Assembly (NCBI GenBank): GCA_046259385.1
Contig: JBJYWI010000029.1
Coordinates: 1 to 8,008 of the forward strand
Source of the DNA: CAVWDI01 sp046259385
Lineage (GTDB): Bacteria; Chloroflexota; Anaerolineae; Anaerolineales; UBA4823
Direction: 5' to 3'
DNA: 8,008 nt
Made by a program: the position numbers and the translations under genes. The notes under the pieces were generated by a model. The model saw only the letters and a list, made by a program, of their open reading frames with translations, did no database searches and was not told the origin of the DNA. Shown in pieces: positions 5,019-8,008 of the stretch. How positions within the stretch are numbered: position 1 is the stretch's first letter; the number at the start of each line of letters is the position of its first letter.

Positions 5019-8008
5019 ATGAAAAAGCCTATCAATTTTCAGACTATCAGTATGAAACTGCAGTCTTTCTGGGCGGAGAGAGGCTGCCTGATCTGGCAGC
5101 CATATTATACCCAGGTCGGGGCAGGCACAATGAACCCAGCCACCTACCTGCGGGTACTAGGCCCGGAACCTTGGAACGTTGCGTACGTCGAGCCTTCCAT
5201 CCGGCCGGACGACGGGCGCTACGGCGAAAATCCCAACCGGATGCAGATGCATTACCAGTTTCAGGTAATTCTGAAGCCCGATCCGGGGAATCCACAGGAC
5301 CAGTACCTGGAGTCCCTGCAGGTGTTGGGAATCGACCCGCACCGGCACGATATCCGTTTTGTGGAGGATAACTGGGAGCAGCCGATGCTGGGAGCATGGG
5401 GTCTGGGATGGGAGGTTTGGCTGGATGGCCAGGAGATCACCCAGTTCACTTATTTCCAGCAGGCAGGCGGGATCAACCTGGACCCGGTCGCTGTAGAGCT
5501 GACCTACGGGTTAGAAAGGATTGCGATTGCACTGCAGAAAGTGGCGGGGTTCACCGAGATCGATTGGAACGGGGAATTAACTGACGGGGATGTCAATCTG
5601 CAGGCTGAGCAGGAACACAGCCGTTATTATTTTGATACGGCGGATATCGAAAAGCTGCGCCAGATGTTTGAAAATTTCTACGCCGAAGCGGAGCTGTGCC
5701 TGGACCAAGGACTAGTGCTGCCAGCTTATGATTACATATTGAAATGCTCGCATACGTTCAATGTCCTAGACACGCGCGGCGCGGTAGGTGTGACCGAGAG
5801 ACAGGCGGTGTTTGGGCGTATTCGCGAACTTGCCCGGCGGGTCTCCGGGGCGTACATAAACCAGCGCGAGGAATTGGGCTTCCCATTCTTGGAGAAGATA
5901 TCTCCACTCGTTGCGGTTGAGCAAGAGAAGGTTGTTGAGAGCGCAACCCCGATGGTGAAAGAAAACGCCCCGTTGTTGATCGAGATCGGAACAGAAGAGC
6001 TTCCGTCAGCCGATCTAGAAGGCGCCCTGAGCCAACTGGAGAAAGCCGTTCCCGGATGGCTGTCCAAACTGCGCCTGGAGCATGGGAATATCAGGTTTCT
6101 GGGCACACCCCGCCGCATCGTTGTTTACGTCGAGGATCTCGCTGCCAAGCAGCATGACCTTGAGCAGGTAGCAAAGGGACCTCCGGCAGAGCGAGCATTT
6201 GATCCTGACGGGAAACCGACCAAGGCGGCGATTGGCTTTGCCAGGAGCAAAGGAATTCCGGTGGAGGATCTGCAGATTTTGGAGATGGATGGAGGCAGGT
6301 ACGCAGCCGCACCGGTTAAACAGATCGGACATCCCGCATGGGATGTGCTCAGCAAAGCGATTCCTGACCTTATTGAAGCGCTTCGATTTGATAAATCAAT
6401 GCGGTGGAACCGCACTAATGTGGCGTTTTCGCGCCCGGTTCGCTGGCTGGTTGGGCTGCATGGGAGCAGTGTGGTGCCTTTTGAATACGCTGGTCTGCGT
6501 TCGGACCGTGTGACACGCGGGCTGCGGTTCAATAATCCAGAGCTGATACGCCTGGAGGACACGGAAAAATACTTTAAAGAACTGGCAGATCAGGGAATTA
6601 TCCTGGATCCGGATGAGAGGAAGCAGGAAATAGGAAAACAGGTGGAACGGCTGGCGGCTGAGGTGGGCTGCGCTGCCCAGGATGACCCGGCTCTGCTGGA
6701 TGAAGTGACCAACCTTGTTGAGGCGCCTTCAGCATTGAGAGGCGAATTTGAGCGCGCTCACCTGGCGCTTCCGCGGCGGGTATTGACAGCGGTGATGAAA
6801 AAGCACCAGCGCTATTTCCCGCTGTTTGAATCCGGCGTTGAAATTGATGACGCGGAGGGCGAAGCGCCCCTGGCACCGTATTTCATCGCGGTCCGGAACG
6901 GCGGCTTAGAGGGCATGGAAGAAGTTATTGAAGGCAACGAGCACGTTATCCGGGCCCGCTTCGCAGATGCGGACTTCTTCGTGAGGGATGATTTAAAACA
7001 GTCCCTGGAAGCTTATTTGCCAAAACTCGATAGCCTGACTTTCCAGGTGAAACTGGGATCCATGCTGGATAAGACCGCCAGAATCACCTCCCTGGTGGCT
7101 GAAATCTCTGAAGAGCTCAATTTGGAAGAATCCGTTTTGAAAACCGCGAAGCGGGCTGCCCAGCTGTGCAAGGCGGACTTGGCAACCAGCATGGTGGTAG
7201 AGATGACCTCCCTGCAGGGATACATGGGGAGTTACTATGCCCAAAATTCGGGCGAGCCGCCTGAGGTTGCACGGGCGATTTACGAACACTATCTGCCGCG
7301 CTTTGCCGGCGATAGGGACCCGGAGACCCTGCCGGGTCTGGTAGTGGGACTGGCGGACCGGCTGGACAGCCTAGCCGGCTTGTTCGCGGCGGGGCTGGCG
7401 CCCAGCGGAAATAAAGACCCCTTCGCACTGCGGCGTGCCGCTCTGGGACTGGTGGGCAACCTGATTGAATGGCATATGAGTATTAATTTGGAGGATGCTA
7501 TCACAAGAGCTGCGGATTTGCAGCCGATTGAGGTCGATCTGGAGATCAGGAAGGCGGTACTGGACTTTATTGTTGAGCGGCTACGGAATGTGCTGCTGGA
7601 GAAGGGAGCAAAGTACGATGTGATTGATGCAGTTTTAGCGCAGCAGGGGCGGAATCCAGCTCTAGCTGCGCAGGCCGTAGGGGAACTGTCAATCTGGGTG
7701 AACCGTTCTGACTGGAAGGAGATCCTGCCTGCCTATTCGCGCTGCGTGCGCATCACGCGTGATTTTGAGGAGCGTTTTGAATTCAACCCTGATTTAGAGC
7801 TTGAACCAGCGGAGAGGGAGTTGTATGAAGCTCTGAAGGAGGCAGAGGCGGTATCCCGTAAACCGGGCTCTGTGGACGATTTCCTGAATGCTTTCCAGCC
7901 ATTGATCCCGGCGGTCAACCTCTTCTTTGACGATGTGCTGGTAATGGTGGAGGATAAACAGGTCCGGGAGAACCGCCTGGGGCTGCTGCAGCGTGTCGCT
8001 GTCCTGGC
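5019..8008 (+). CDS. glyQS: glycyl-tRNA synthetase, fused alpha and beta chains (3' end beyond window)
   Basis: One unbroken frame of 996 complete codons, open at the right edge, that charges tRNA-Gly with glycine in the cytoplasm. Residues 1 to about 300 are the catalytic alpha chain: VGAGTMNPATYLRVLGPEPW (33-52), YVEPSIRPDDGRYGENPNR (56-74), HDIRFVEDNWE (110-120), GAWGLGWEVW (125-134) and TQFTYFQQAGGINLDPVAVE (141-160). A short linker leads into the beta chain, which opens at LLIEIGTEELP (GTEELP at 324-329) and goes on with LGTPRR (361-366), KADLATSMVVE (718-728) and DPFALRR (800-806). The frame reaches RENRLGLLQRVAVLA at the edge, so only a short C-terminal piece is missing if the beta chain is the usual size of about 690 residues. 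In most bacteria glyQ and glyS are separate; fused forms are known, for example in chlamydiae. The ATG at 5019 has GAGGA eight bases upstream. I saw no frameshift. Confidence 0.96.
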   Translation, partial: MKKPINFQTISMKLQSFWAERGCLIWQPYYTQVGAGTMNPATYLRVLGPEPWNVAYVEPSIRPDDGRYGENPNRMQMHYQFQVILKPDPGNPQDQYLESLQVLGIDPHRHDIRFVEDNWEQPMLGAWGLGWEVWLDGQEITQFTYFQQAGGINLDPVAVELTYGLERIAIALQKVAGFTEIDWNGELTDGDVNLQAEQEHSRYYFDTADIEKLRQMFENFYAEAELCLDQGLVLPAYDYILKCSHTFNVLDTRGAVGVTERQAVFGRIRELARRVSGAYINQREELGFPFLEKISPLVAVEQEKVVESATPMVKENAPLLIEIGTEELPSADLEGALSQLEKAVPGWLSKLRLEHGNIRFLGTPRRIVVYVEDLAAKQHDLEQVAKGPPAERAFDPDGKPTKAAIGFARSKGIPVEDLQILEMDGGRYAAAPVKQIGHPAWDVLSKAIPDLIEALRFDKSMRWNRTNVAFSRPVRWLVGLHGSSVVPFEYAGLRSDRVTRGLRFNNPELIRLEDTEKYFKELADQGIILDPDERKQEIGKQVERLAAEVGCAAQDDPALLDEVTNLVEAPSALRGEFERAHLALPRRVLTAVMKKHQRYFPLFESGVEIDDAEGEAPLAPYFIAVRNGGLEGMEEVIEGNEHVIRARFADADFFVRDDLKQSLEAYLPKLDSLTFQVKLGSMLDKTARITSLVAEISEELNLEESVLKTAKRAAQLCKADLATSMVVEMTSLQGYMGSYYAQNSGEPPEVARAIYEHYLPRFAGDRDPETLPGLVVGLADRLDSLAGLFAAGLAPSGNKDPFALRRAALGLVGNLIEWHMSINLEDAITRAADLQPIEVDLEIRKAVLDFIVERLRNVLLEKGAKYDVIDAVLAQQGRNPALAAQAVGELSIWVNRSDWKEILPAYSRCVRITRDFEERFEFNPDLELEPAERELYEALKEAEAVSRKPGSVDDFLNAFQPLIPAVNLFFDDVLVMVEDKQVRENRLGLLQRVAVL

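Noticed and set aside
5047..7918. Numerous open frames on both strands overlapping the synthetase gene
   Set aside because: They are out-of-frame shadows of one long, motif-rich coding frame and show no domain of their own.

Overview
The window carries six protein-coding genes of bacterial type and no rRNA, tRNA, CRISPR array or insertion sequence that I can see. Coding sequence is of middling GC with AT-rich intergenic gaps. Two lipoproteins with lipoboxes, a membrane-anchored DsbA-type oxidoreductase, an FmdB-type zinc ribbon and a fused bacterial-type glycyl-tRNA synthetase fit a free-living, probably anaerobic or facultative bacterium. A Chloroflexota (Anaerolineae-like) source is my guess from the overall look of the proteins; nothing in the window proves it.

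Layout. Minus strand, 74-2407: a nitroreductase-family flavoprotein followed 51 bases later by a UshA/5'-nucleotidase-type lipoprotein, probably one transcript. Positions 2408-2680 are a divergent promoter region. Plus strand from 2681 to the right edge: a small FmdB-type zinc-ribbon gene with its own terminator (2681-2961), a thioredoxin-like lipoprotein gene (3058-3708), a 391-base AT-rich gap, a membrane-anchored DsbA-like gene with its own terminator (4100-4951), and a very long glycyl-tRNA synthetase gene in which alpha and beta chains are fused. That gene starts at 5019 and runs off the right edge only a little short of its expected end.

The main discovery is in the thioredoxin-like gene. 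Its reading frame is interrupted once, by TGA at 3376-3378, exactly where this family has the first cysteine of its WTxxCxNC active site. The frame continues unbroken for another 109 codons with the family's conserved C-terminal half. Eighteen bases after the TGA lies a perfect 8-bp hairpin with a GTT loop, at the distance and with the loop guanosine expected of a bacterial SECIS element. I read this as a selenoprotein with a Sec-x-x-Cys redox centre. Standard gene calling would split it into two fragments or call it a pseudogene.

The selenoprotein candidate and the DsbA-like protein both face outside the cytoplasmic membrane and lie side by side, though each seems to have its own promoter. 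They may serve the same extracytoplasmic thiol-disulfide system. The other genes look like ordinary housekeeping or salvage functions.
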